Below are positions 36,135-43,855 of a stretch of DNA of 64,000 nucleotides, piece by piece. How positions within the stretch are numbered: position 1 is the stretch's first letter; each line of letters opens with the position of its first letter. Origin of the DNA: Bacillus sp. cl95. Its GTDB lineage: Bacteria > Bacillota > Bacilli > Bacillales > Cytobacillaceae. The stretch is from positions 380,721-444,720 of the forward strand of contig NZ_FOYF01000003.1 of assembly GCF_900115925.1 (NCBI RefSeq), given 5' to 3'. Below the pieces are notes generated by a model, which was given only the letters and a program-made list of their open reading frames with translations, was not told the DNA's origin and searched no databases. A program made the position numbers and the translations under genes.

Positions 36135-36148
36135 ACTAACTAGTTAGT
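36135..36148. promoter_or_regulatory. TetR-type operator
   Basis: ACTAACTAGTTAGT is a perfect 14-bp palindrome, 41 bases before the start of an operon that ends with a TetR gene. Autoregulation by that TetR protein is inferred. Confidence 0.75.
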
Positions 36149-36189
36149 CTAAATTGGAAATAGGAAAAATAATCCATGAGGTGATTCTT

Positions 36190-37494
36190 ATGAAAAAGGT
36201 CATTGTGGTTGGAGCTGGGTTAGGTGGTTTATTTACTGCCGGTTTGTTGGCAGGAAGAGGACATCAAGTAACCGTAGTTGAAAGATCTCCTATTTTAGGG
36301 GGGCGGTCACACGTATTAAAAAAGGACGGCTTTACCTTAAGTTATGGGGCTCATGCCATCTTGGCACCAAAAGCACATCCAGTAAGCAGCATTTTCAAAG
36401 AACTCAACATTCACTTAAAATATAACAAAATGAGTCTTTCGAAATTTAAGTTATTTAATAACGGCAAGGTCGTTTCGTCACCCTTAGGGCCAGCCTCACT
36501 GACTTCACCAGCTATTAATGGGGTGATAAATCATTTTGTATTTTTTAAGAAATTTATCCAAATGGTCAAGGCAAAGCCTATCTTCGACGAATATCTAACT
36601 GTTGAAAGTTGGATCAATCAAAATATCAAAGATCCCTCTGTTGCAAAGGTAATCAAGGCGTATGCTACTCTAAGTGTGTATGATGGAGCCCTGGATTGTT
36701 ATTCTATGAATGCATTTGTCGAACTTGCAAACTGTGAATATTCAACATTGCAACCACTTGCTTATGCTAGCTATCAAGAATTATTGGAAAAATTAAAGGA
36801 ACAAATCATGAAACATAATGGAACAATACATTTAGGTTGTAAGGTCCAGGATCTTGTAATAAATGAAGGAAAGATAGTCGGAGTTAAAACCAATGATCAA
36901 ACATTAACCACAGATACAGTTATAATAAATTTGCCTCCTCACTTCTTAGAGAAAATTGTTAATTATGATCCACTCATAAATGAACTCTCCCCCATCCTGA
37001 AGCAAACACCACAATTTGTATATGTTTACGATTTAATGCTTTCTAAATCTTTAAGAAGAGATATCACCAACATCTTGGATTTGGACGATAATGTTTATAT
37101 TAATGATTACACCTTAAATGTTCCTTCATCGGTTACAAATAACGGGCAATTGCTCTCCTGTTTAAAATTTCTAACCAAAGATGAGCAACAAGATGATCAA
37201 CATGCGGAGAAGTCCAAAAAATCGATAGAAAGAATTCTTGATCATGCTTATCCAGGATGGAGAGAGCACATAGTAGGAACAAGAATAATCAATAGGGCTA
37301 TGGTAAATGGGATCGCAAGGCATACCGGAAATCAATTCCTTCCCTTTAAAAGCAAGTGTGTAGAATCCCTCTTTTTTGTCGGAGACTCTACAGCTGGTCG
37401 TGGTGGATTGGCATTGCCATCATATGATAGTGCTTGGGCAGTTACTGAAATGATTAGTAAGAAAAATTCGAATATGCAAGTGAATCATATTTAA
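36190..37494 (+). CDS. CrtI-like FAD-dependent oxidoreductase
   Basis: A 434-residue flavoprotein. It opens with the dinucleotide site VIVVGAGLGGLFTAGLLAGRGHQVTVVERS, passes the family loop GGRSHVL, and closes with FVGDSTAGRGGLALPSYDSAW. The fold is that of phytoene desaturases and amine oxidases; no carotenoid gene lies beside it, so the substrate is open. GAGGTG fits the ATG at 36190; a longer in-frame start at 36154 overlaps the operator region. It forms an operon with the TetR gene, 22 bases apart. Confidence 0.88.
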   Translation: MKKVIVVGAGLGGLFTAGLLAGRGHQVTVVERSPILGGRSHVLKKDGFTLSYGAHAILAPKAHPVSSIFKELNIHLKYNKMSLSKFKLFNNGKVVSSPLGPASLTSPAINGVINHFVFFKKFIQMVKAKPIFDEYLTVESWINQNIKDPSVAKVIKAYATLSVYDGALDCYSMNAFVELANCEYSTLQPLAYASYQELLEKLKEQIMKHNGTIHLGCKVQDLVINEGKIVGVKTNDQTLTTDTVIINLPPHFLEKIVNYDPLINELSPILKQTPQFVYVYDLMLSKSLRRDITNILDLDDNVYINDYTLNVPSSVTNNGQLLSCLKFLTKDEQQDDQHAEKSKKSIERILDHAYPGWREHIVGTRIINRAMVNGIARHTGNQFLPFKSKCVESLFFVGDSTAGRGGLALPSYDSAWAVTEMISKKNSNMQVNHI

Positions 37495-37515
37495 TCAAAA
37501 GGAAGAGAAAAAGAC

Positions 37516-38115
37516 ATGACAGAAAACGTTACAGGTAAAGCGAAGATTTTGGAGTCTGCATTAGTCGAATTTGCTGATAAGAGTTATGACGGGGCGCGAG
37601 TCGACCGGATTGCAATCGAGGCAGGCGTAAATAAAGCACTTATCTATTACCATTTCAAAAGTAAAGAAGAACTTTACGTCGCATCGATCAACTATTTGTT
37701 TGCTAAAGCAGCACCTAAAGAAATGCAATTGCCCACATCATTAACAGTAAGGGAAAAAATGTTACTTTTGATCAGGCACTTCACAACTTTTCTTCATCAT
37801 AACCCGCAATTTATCAAAATCATGGATCAAGCTGTTTATAAAAGCAATGCTATCTTTGACAAACTGTACGAACAAAACCTATTTTTTCAAATGAGTATGG
37901 CATTATACCTTGAAGGAGTAGCCAAGAAGGAAATCAGAGAAGTTGAAGAACCGGTCGATTATTTAGTTTCCCTTTTGGGTGCTTGTTACTTCTTCTATTC
38001 CCATCGAAGTGCCATATCTAAATTTTATGAAAGAGCATTGGACGAAAAAGAATTCCTTGAGATGCGTATTCGCACAGTGGAGGACATTGTAAGTCGTGTG
38101 TTTTTTCAAAATTAA
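37516..38115 (+). CDS. TetR/AcrR family transcriptional regulator
   Basis: A 199-residue TetR protein. The helix-turn-helix is typical: ILESALVEFADKSYDGARV, then IAIEAGVNKALIYYHFKSKEELY. The ligand domain is not informative. It follows the CrtI-like gene in one operon, and a perfect palindrome lies before the operon, so it likely represses its own operon until a ligand binds. Confidence 0.92.
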   Translation: MTENVTGKAKILESALVEFADKSYDGARVDRIAIEAGVNKALIYYHFKSKEELYVASINYLFAKAAPKEMQLPTSLTVREKMLLLIRHFTTFLHHNPQFIKIMDQAVYKSNAIFDKLYEQNLFFQMSMALYLEGVAKKEIREVEEPVDYLVSLLGACYFFYSHRSAISKFYERALDEKEFLEMRIRTVEDIVSRVFFQN

Positions 38116-38156
38116 GGGATTGGGAGCGGTTTTGCGTTTTACCAGTAACAAAACAA

Positions 38157-38226
38157 AAAAGAAAAGCTAAACCAAAAATCAGCCTCCTCTATTCTGGTGA
38201 CTGATATTGGTTAGCTTTCTTTTATT
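38157..38226 (+). terminator. Imperfect terminator of the TetR operon
   Basis: AGAAAAGCTAAACCAA pairs imperfectly with TTGGTTAGCTTTCT over a long loop that itself can pair (ATCAG with CTGAT), followed by TTTATTC. Confidence 0.6.
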
Positions 38227-38299
38227 CTGTTTCCCTTTACCTTTTGGAAATGGCCAAAAACTTAAAGGATAAAGCTTTCCTTTTCGCTTGAACTTAGTT

Positions 38300-38710
38300 T
38301 TAAACTTTATTGTTGATGCTTTTCTTTTTAGAATTTCCCCTCAGAAAGCCAATAATAAAAACGATCCAATGCAATGGTAGATAAGCGATCAACAGGAGTC
38401 CTAATCCATAGTCTTCCGAATCCTGTATCATTGGTATATTTAAAGTTGATATGATTGGTTGGATAAGTAGGAAATAAGTTATGCCATTGATAAAGGGAAC
38501 ATAAAAGAGATATCTCCATTTACCGATTTGAAATGTAGATACTAATTTAATGATGATCATAATATGAAAAACATTTATGACTATCATCCCTAAAGGTAAG
38601 ACGTACATAAACAAATATTGATTATCCCCTAACAAATAGTATAAAGACAATGACGGTAGTATAAAAATGGCTGAAATAAGAATGATACTAACAGCTCGTA
38701 AGAAATTCAT
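38300..38710 (-). CDS. Hypothetical membrane protein
   Basis: A 136-residue protein with four hydrophobic segments and a short lysine/serine-rich C-terminal tail (GNSKKKSINNKV). I do not recognise it. GGGGGAG precedes the ATG. No neighbour suggests a role. Confidence 0.65.
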   Translation of the reverse strand: MNFLRAVSIILISAIFILPSLSLYYLLGDNQYLFMYVLPLGMIVINVFHIMIIIKLVSTFQIGKWRYLFYVPFINGITYFLLIQPIISTLNIPMIQDSEDYGLGLLLIAYLPLHWIVFIIGFLRGNSKKKSINNKV

Positions 38711-38811
38711 TTATTAACTCCCCCATTCTACTTATTTCCTTGTATTTAATGTCCTTCAAATATGATTCTTCATTCTTTTTTCCTGATGATTTCATAAAAA
38801 ACGTTTTCAAT

Positions 38812-38852
38812 ACAAAAAAATTAGGTGAAATCAGTTGATTTCCCCCTACTTT
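38812..38852 (-). terminator. Terminator of the LacI gene
   Basis: TAGGGGGAAATC pairs with GATTTCACCTA around AACT, followed by AATTTTTTTG on the minus strand. Confidence 0.8.
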
Positions 38853-38869
38853 TGAATTTGTCATCTCGT

Positions 38870-39826
38870 TTATACCGTGTTTCTTCTTATCACTTCATAT
38901 GAAAGTTCTTTGTTCGTGTTTGTTTCCTCGTTAGTAGTACTGAACCTTAAAGCCATACGCCCCATTTCTTTTAACGGAAGAGAAATCGTTGAGATCCCAA
39001 GTGCTTCTGAAATAGGATGATTTTCAAAACCTAATATAGCTAAATAAGTCAAACCTGCTCTTTGCGCTTCTAAAAAGACACCGGCTGCGACCATGTCGTT
39101 TGTCACAATCAAGGCTGTCGGTTGAGAATCTAGCGATTGCATTTTTTCAATGACCTTCTTTCCATCTTCTAAAAAAAGGCATTCACCAAAAGTCCATTCC
39201 TCCGATACTTCTACGCCTACTTCCTTTAGTGCATCTTGATAGGCTTGTTTTCTTTTCGAACTGCTTGTGCCTTTATGCCTTCCTACACAATAGCCGATCT
39301 GACGGTGCCCGCTATCAATCAGAAGCTTCATTCCTTCCTGAAAAGCTTCGTAATGATTAATAAAAACCGATGAAAATCGCTCATCACCAATTTCTTCAAA
39401 AAGCACAATTTTACCATAAGCTAGATAGTCTTGAACCACTTCAAGATCGATGCTTCTAGAAGTAATAATCAGTGAATCTACTTGCTTTAGCTTCAGCATA
39501 TCGAGTGCTTCCAGTTCTTTTTCCGCCGTGTAGTCGGTTTGAATGATCATCAGCTTTAATCCTGACTTCTGGGCTTCCTCAGCAATCCCCTCTAAAATGG
39601 TACTAAAATACGGATGATTGATATATGGAATCACGACACCAATGATGTCCGTTTTTCCTTTCGCCAGATGAACAGCATTGATATTGATCTGGTAATTAAG
39701 TTCTTCCATCGCTTTTAAAACCGCTTCCCGTTTATCTTCCCTCACATACGGGTGATCGTTCAAAACCCTTGATACTGTTGCAACGGACACATTTGCCAAT
39801 CTCGCAATGTCACGGATATTACTCAT
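38870..39826 (-). CDS. LacI family transcriptional regulator
   Basis: A 318-residue LacI-family protein. The helix-turn-helix NIRDIARLANVSVATVSRVL and hinge (NAVHLAKGKTD) are complete, followed by a sugar-binding-like domain. GGAAGTG precedes the ATG. A near-palindrome with central CG lies 31 bases upstream, so autoregulation is likely. The effector is unknown; the closest resemblance is to LacI proteins of the MsmR/YtrB-neighbour type. Confidence 0.92.
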   Translation of the reverse strand: MSNIRDIARLANVSVATVSRVLNDHPYVREDKREAVLKAMEELNYQININAVHLAKGKTDIIGVVIPYINHPYFSTILEGIAEEAQKSGLKLMIIQTDYTAEKELEALDMLKLKQVDSLIITSRSIDLEVVQDYLAYGKIVLFEEIGDERFSSVFINHYEAFQEGMKLLIDSGHRQIGYCVGRHKGTSSSKRKQAYQDALKEVGVEVSEEWTFGECLFLEDGKKVIEKMQSLDSQPTALIVTNDMVAAGVFLEAQRAGLTYLAILGFENHPISEALGISTISLPLKEMGRMALRFSTTNEETNTNKELSYEVIRRNTV

Positions 39827-39857
39827 AATTGCACTTCCTCATCGTAAATCGCTTGCT

Positions 39858-39873
39858 ATGTAACGCGTTTCAT
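39858..39873. promoter_or_regulatory. LacI-type operator upstream of the LacI gene
   Basis: ATGTAACGCGTTTCAT is a 16-bp palindrome with one mismatch and the central CG typical of LacI-family operators. It differs from the TTAAACGTTTAA copies at 25 kb, so a different regulator is expected. Confidence 0.7.
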
Positions 39874-39911
39874 ACTTTATATTCTAAACAAACGTAAAGG
39901 AGTGGTAAACA

Positions 39912-40028
39912 ATGATAGGATTTTTCTTATTGTTCTTGTTGTGTTCATGTGAATTACTAGGTGCTTCTCTCGCTTTGGAAAAACAAAACAACCAACTCGA
40001 TAGCTTCGAGGACTTTTTCAAGTTGTAG
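39912..40028 (+). CDS. Small hydrophobic peptide (38 residues)
   Basis: An ATG behind AAAGGAG (39896-39902) opens a 38-residue frame. It has a hydrophobic N-terminus (MIGFFLLFLLCSCELLG) and a charged tail (EKQNNQLDSFEDFFKL). The cysteine context is near a lipobox but not perfect. It lies directly upstream of the phosphodiesterase gene, and the RNA between them can fold over the next ribosome site. It is not matched to a known family by me. Confidence 0.55.
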   Translation: MIGFFLLFLLCSCELLGASLALEKQNNQLDSFEDFFKL

Positions 40029-40037
40029 GATTTCAAC

Positions 40038-40110
40038 AACCTCCAGTTAAAAAAATTGTATAAAATTGTCTGATTTCTAATGTACAATAGTATCATACTA
40101 ACTGGAGGTT
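40038..40110 (+). promoter_or_regulatory. Inverted repeat covering the ribosome site of the phosphodiesterase gene, around an internal promoter
   Basis: AACCTCCAGTTA (40038-40049) and TAACTGGAGGTT (40099-40110) are perfect 12-bp arms. The second arm holds the ribosome site GGAGG of the gene at 40117. Between the arms lies a promoter-like pair TTGTCT (40066-40071) and TAGTAT (40088-40093), 16 bases apart. A read-through RNA from the left would hide the ribosome site; an RNA started inside would not. Confidence 0.65.
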
Positions 40111-40116
40111 ATTTTC

Positions 40117-41430
40117 ATGAAACGCCTGACTGACCATCTCATCGTCATTTCTTTCGATTGTTTATCTGCTTTAGATCTGCCTATATTGCAAGAACTGCCT
40201 CATTTTAAAAAATTCATGAAGAAAGCGGCTCTCGCCCCACAAGTCAAAAGCATTTATCCATCTGTCACCTACCCTTGTCATACATCCATTATTACTGGGA
40301 ATTATCCTGTCCGTCACGGAGTCATCAATAACACACTCCTTCAGCCGGGTTGGTTATCGCCTGATTGGAATTGGCATAGACAAGCCATCAAGGGTACGAC
40401 TGTTTATGACGAAGTAAAAAAAGCCGGAATGACAACGGCAGCCCTGTTATGGCCTGTTACAGCAAAAGCGAATATTGACTACAACATGCCTGAAATTTTC
40501 CCAAACCGCCCTTGGCAAAATCAAATACTCGTCTCGTTAATGAACGGAAGTCCTTTCTATCAAATCGATCTTAATCGACGATTCGGTAAGTTACGAAGAG
40601 GAATTATGCAACCGGAACTCGATGACTTCGTTCTTGAATCAACCGTACATACGATAAAAACAAAGAAACCAAATCTACTACTGGTCCATTTCACAGATTT
40701 AGATTCGATGCGTCACTATCATGGGTTTTCATCGACAGAAGCAACTGAAGCCCTTCATAGGCACGACCATCGTCTCGGACGGATCACGGAAGCCATCGAG
40801 GAGGCTGGAATCTCTGAGAATAGCACTTTAGTTTTGCTAGGTGACCATAGTGCTTTGGATGAAAATCACGCCCTACACATCAATGTCTTATTTCATCAAC
40901 ACGGCTTGATAACCGTAAATGAAAAAGGCAAATTAAAAGATTGGCAGGCCTACTGCAAAAGTTGTGATGGCTCCGCATATATTTATGTTAAAAACAAGAA
41001 TGACAGTGATACGATCTTGAAAGTGAAGAACATCTTAGAAGAACTCCATTGCGATGAGAAAAATGGAATTGAGCGAATTCTGACGGGGGAACAGGCAGCG
41101 AGTAAAGGAGCTGATCCGGAATGTTCATTCATGATTGAAGCTCGCAAAGGCTATTACTTCTTAGAAGATTTCGAGGGTGATTACGTAAAAAAGATAACTC
41201 CTCAAGACATTAAATCTGATAAAAAATACACAATGGCTACACACGGTTATTCACCTGAAAAAGAAGATTATTCAACCATCTTTATGGCAGCTGGAAAAGG
41301 AATCCGCTCAAATGCAGTGATTAAAGGAATGCATCTCGTAGATGAGGGCCCTATCTTCGCCAAACTTCTTGGGGTCAGCCTTGGCGAAACCGATGGCAAG
41401 GTAATCGAGGATTTATTGGATTTGTCGTAA
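40117..41430 (+). CDS. Alkaline-phosphatase-superfamily phosphodiesterase / nucleotide pyrophosphatase
   Basis: A 437-residue protein of the type I phosphodiesterase/nucleotide pyrophosphatase branch. The metal Asp is in SFDC near residue 14 and the nucleophile threonine in SVTYPCHTS near residue 51. Further metal ligands are in FTDLDSMRHYHG, GDHSALDENH and THGYSP. There is no signal peptide, so it acts in the cytoplasm on phosphodiester or pyrophosphate bonds. It is followed by a UMF1-type transporter, 71 bases on, in the same direction. Confidence 0.88.
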   Translation: MKRLTDHLIVISFDCLSALDLPILQELPHFKKFMKKAALAPQVKSIYPSVTYPCHTSIITGNYPVRHGVINNTLLQPGWLSPDWNWHRQAIKGTTVYDEVKKAGMTTAALLWPVTAKANIDYNMPEIFPNRPWQNQILVSLMNGSPFYQIDLNRRFGKLRRGIMQPELDDFVLESTVHTIKTKKPNLLLVHFTDLDSMRHYHGFSSTEATEALHRHDHRLGRITEAIEEAGISENSTLVLLGDHSALDENHALHINVLFHQHGLITVNEKGKLKDWQAYCKSCDGSAYIYVKNKNDSDTILKVKNILEELHCDEKNGIERILTGEQAASKGADPECSFMIEARKGYYFLEDFEGDYVKKITPQDIKSDKKYTMATHGYSPEKEDYSTIFMAAGKGIRSNAVIKGMHLVDEGPIFAKLLGVSLGETDGKVIEDLLDLS

Positions 41431-41501
41431 AATTCCTCCCTTTTCACCATTGTTTTTTCTCAAGCTAAGAAAGAGATATTCACAGAAAAGGAGATGAACA
41501 A

Positions 41502-42758
41502 ATGAAAAAGCTTTCCCGACAAGAAAATGGCTGGGTGTTTTACGATTGGGCAAACTCTGCCTATACCCTCATCATCACGACCGCAATTTTCCCATTATAT
41601 TTTAAAGCCGCAGCAACTGAGGCTGGCATCGCTGCTTCAACTTCAACGGCATACTGGGGTTACGCAAATTCCTTTGCTACTTTACTTATATCCCTATTTG
41701 CCCCAATCTTAGGCACCATTGGCGATTACCAAGGATTCAAAAAACGCTTTTTTACATTTTTTCTATCATTAGGACTCATTTTCACAGTGTTGCTGTCGAT
41801 AATTCCGTCTCAGCAATGGCTGATTCTCTTAATCTGCTATATGGTCACCGTCGTCGGCTTCGCAGGGGCTAATATTTTTTATGATGCCTTCCTGGTCGAT
41901 GTAACAAGTGAAGAACGGATGAACCGGATCTCTGCTCGTGGCTTTGCTATGGGATACATCGGAAGTACAATCCCTTTTATCATCTCAATCGCGCTTATCA
42001 TTTTATCTCAAAAGGAAATTCTTCCGTTTACTGTCGGTGTCGCAAGTCAGTTAGCATTTGGAATCGTTGCTCTGTGGTGGGGCCTATTTACCATCCCAAT
42101 GCTAAAAAATGTCGAACAGGTCTACTACGTGGAACGAGTTGCAAATCCCATCCAGCACAGCTTTAAACGAATGCTTAAGACATTGAAAAATATCAAAGCA
42201 CATCGTGCCCTTTTCCTTTTCTTGCTCGCCTATTTCTTTTACATCGATGGCGTCGATACAATCATCACAATGTCAACAGCTTATGGATCAGATTTAGGAA
42301 TTGATTCAACGAACTTATTAATTATCTTATTTGCAACACAGGTTGTCGCTGCACCATGTTCAATCCTATACGGAAAGCTTTCAGAAATCTACTCGGGGAA
42401 AAAGATGCTTCTCGTCGGAATCGGAGTTTATATTACGATTTGTATTTATGCCTTTTTCTTAGAAACGACGCTTGATTTCTGGATTCTAGCGATGATGGTC
42501 GCGTCCTCTCAAGGAGGAATTCAAGCATTAAGCCGTGCATACTTCGCAAGACTCGTTCCAAAAGAATCCGCAAATGAATTCTTTGGCTTTTATAATATCT
42601 TTTATAAATTCGCAGCAATTCTCGGACCTTTCCTTGTCGGGGTCACAGCGCACATCACCGGAAATACAAGCAGCGGTGTGTTCAGTTTAATCATACTATT
42701 TGTGATAGGTGGTGTGCTTCTTTGGAAAGTGCCGGAAAACACACCATCCTCTAACTAG
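41502..42758 (+). CDS. UMF1-type MFS transporter (YxiO-like)
   Basis: A 418-residue protein with about twelve transmembrane segments. The start WVFYDWANSAYTLIITTAIFP is the hallmark of the UMF1/Atg22-like branch of MFS permeases (YxiO in B. subtilis). The substrate is uncertain. GGAGATG precedes the ATG. It is probably in one operon with the phosphodiesterase gene, ending in a strong terminator, so it might carry a product of that enzyme. Confidence 0.9.
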   Translation: MKKLSRQENGWVFYDWANSAYTLIITTAIFPLYFKAAATEAGIAASTSTAYWGYANSFATLLISLFAPILGTIGDYQGFKKRFFTFFLSLGLIFTVLLSIIPSQQWLILLICYMVTVVGFAGANIFYDAFLVDVTSEERMNRISARGFAMGYIGSTIPFIISIALIILSQKEILPFTVGVASQLAFGIVALWWGLFTIPMLKNVEQVYYVERVANPIQHSFKRMLKTLKNIKAHRALFLFLLAYFFYIDGVDTIITMSTAYGSDLGIDSTNLLIILFATQVVAAPCSILYGKLSEIYSGKKMLLVGIGVYITICIYAFFLETTLDFWILAMMVASSQGGIQALSRAYFARLVPKESANEFFGFYNIFYKFAAILGPFLVGVTAHITGNTSSGVFSLIILFVIGGVLLWKVPENTPSSN

Positions 42759-42764
42759 ATTCAA

Positions 42765-42799
42765 AGCCGTTCATCATTGATGGTGAACGGGTTTTTTTT
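42765..42799 (+). terminator. Terminator of the phosphodiesterase-UMF1 operon
   Basis: GCCGTTCATCA pairs with TGGTGAACGGG, followed by seven T. Confidence 0.92.
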
Positions 42800-42972
42800 A
42801 CTTTCTTAACTTGTTTCACAGAAACAAAGTCCTATTCCTCCATTAAACTCAAAAGATTTTCAGAATCCATATTGGTTGTCCATGCAAATTCACCAACTTT
42901 GAATAAAATGCGATAGTAACACCTATAAAGAAGTGAATGGATATCCTACCCTATTCATAGGAGGGAATTAAA

Positions 42973-43225
42973 TTGAAAAACCCAAGTTCAGGGCGTTGGG
43001 AAAACCAACCGAGTGGTAAGATCAGAGTTTGATAGAAATTGGAGAACAACTCTTTCCCAAAGTGGCTATGTCATTTATATAGCTAAATCAGATCACGCAG
43101 AAGTAGAAGTTTTACTCATAGATGGCTCTCGCAAACTACTAATATTCCATAAGGATGGAAAAGTAATCGTAGGTGGAAGCGGAGTAAGCCACTATAGCAA
43201 GCCGCATTTTGCCATAACACTTTAA
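42973..43225 (+). pseudogene. Small hypothetical gene with a frameshift
   Basis: GGAGGG and a TTG at 42973 open a frame reading KNPSSGRWENQPSGKI that ends at TGA near 43032. The frame one base over continues with EFDRNWRTTLSQSGYVIYIAK and is open to 43225. Dropping one A near 43020-43026 joins both into a protein of about 83 residues. Function unknown. The only in-frame start for the second part alone is GTG 43013 without a ribosome site, so the frameshift reading is better. Confidence 0.6.
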
Positions 43226-43323
43226 AATGTATTGATTTCTAACATCATGGAAAAAAACGAAGTAGACAGTGCCGGGTGACTTTTTGCACTTTCTATGCCT
43301 AGAATTTAATCAATCAAAAAAAC

Positions 43324-43360
43324 GAACCCGCTCCTTATTGGTGAAGAGCGGGTTTCTTGT
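43324..43360 (+). terminator. Terminator
   Basis: AACCCGCTC pairs with GAGCGGGTT, then TCTTG. Confidence 0.75.
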
Positions 43361-43507
43361 GCTGGTTTATTGATTAGGTAAGAATCCAAAACTAAAACTT
43401 TCATGTAATGACTTATAGATCAACAAGCTAATTCTATTTTAATTATCAGGTTTGTTTGATACTAGTGTTTGGGGCCGAAAGACTTGAGTCAATCACTTTT
43501 TTGTTCT

Positions 43508-43529
43508 CACACTCCAAATGTGTAGAGTG
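43508..43529. repeat. Diverged 22-bp repeat, copy A
   Basis: CACACTCCAAATGTGTAGAGTG matches the element at 55509-55530 at 19 of 22 positions, and a GAGTTTA block follows both after about 30-40 bases. The element is itself close to palindromic. Confidence 0.5.
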
Positions 43530-43740
43530 TATGTGGCAACACTTGAGAGATGGTGGGGAGTTTATTTATTTATCCGTTTCTTTGGAAAGTCATTCTTCTT
43601 AAAATTATCGTCTATTCGTTTTAGGACAAGTTCCATATCCTCAACATGGCCATAGGAAAGAAGAATTATTTAAATATTCTGTACTTTATATATATCAATC
43701 CTTTATAATTTTCATATCAACGATCGAGGAGGAATTTTAC

Positions 43741-43803
43741 ATGAAAAAAATGATGAACAAAACCGTGCAAATATATAAGGGGGAAACACTTCTTAAATTG
43801 TAA
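43741..43803 (+). CDS. Leader peptide of the ABC exporter gene (20 residues)
   Basis: A GGAGGA ribosome site and ATG at 43741 open a 20-codon frame (MKKMMNKTVQ, then IYKGETLLKL) ending in TAA 53 bases before the ABC gene. Its codons 11-15 include the run ATATAAGGGGG, which is exactly complementary to CCCCCTTATAT just after the stop. This is the layout of a regulatory leader peptide for a drug exporter, as in ribosome-mediated attenuation of erm, cat and bmr genes. The drug that might stall it is unknown. Confidence 0.75.
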   Translation: MKKMMNKTVQIYKGETLLKL

Positions 43804-43851
43804 CGGTGTACCCCCTTATATGTGTTTATTTAAATAACACATAAAGGGGTA
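43773..43851 (+). promoter_or_regulatory. Three-arm RNA switch (translational attenuator)
   Basis: Arm 1 is ATATAAGGGGG (43773-43783, in the leader), arm 2 is CCCCCTTATATGTGTT (43811-43826), and arm 3 is AACACATAAAGGGGTA (43836-43851), which holds the ribosome site AAAGGGG of the ABC gene. Arm 2 can pair with arm 1 (11 bp) or with arm 3 (TACCCC/GGGGTA and TGTGTT/AACACA), never both. Pairing 2-3 hides the ribosome site; pairing 1-2 frees it. Confidence 0.7.
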
Positions 43852-43855
43852 TCTC

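Noticed and set aside
36154-36189. Longer N-terminus of the CrtI-like protein
   Set aside because: It has no ribosome site, while GAGGTG fits the ATG at 36190 and the flavin motif starts right there.
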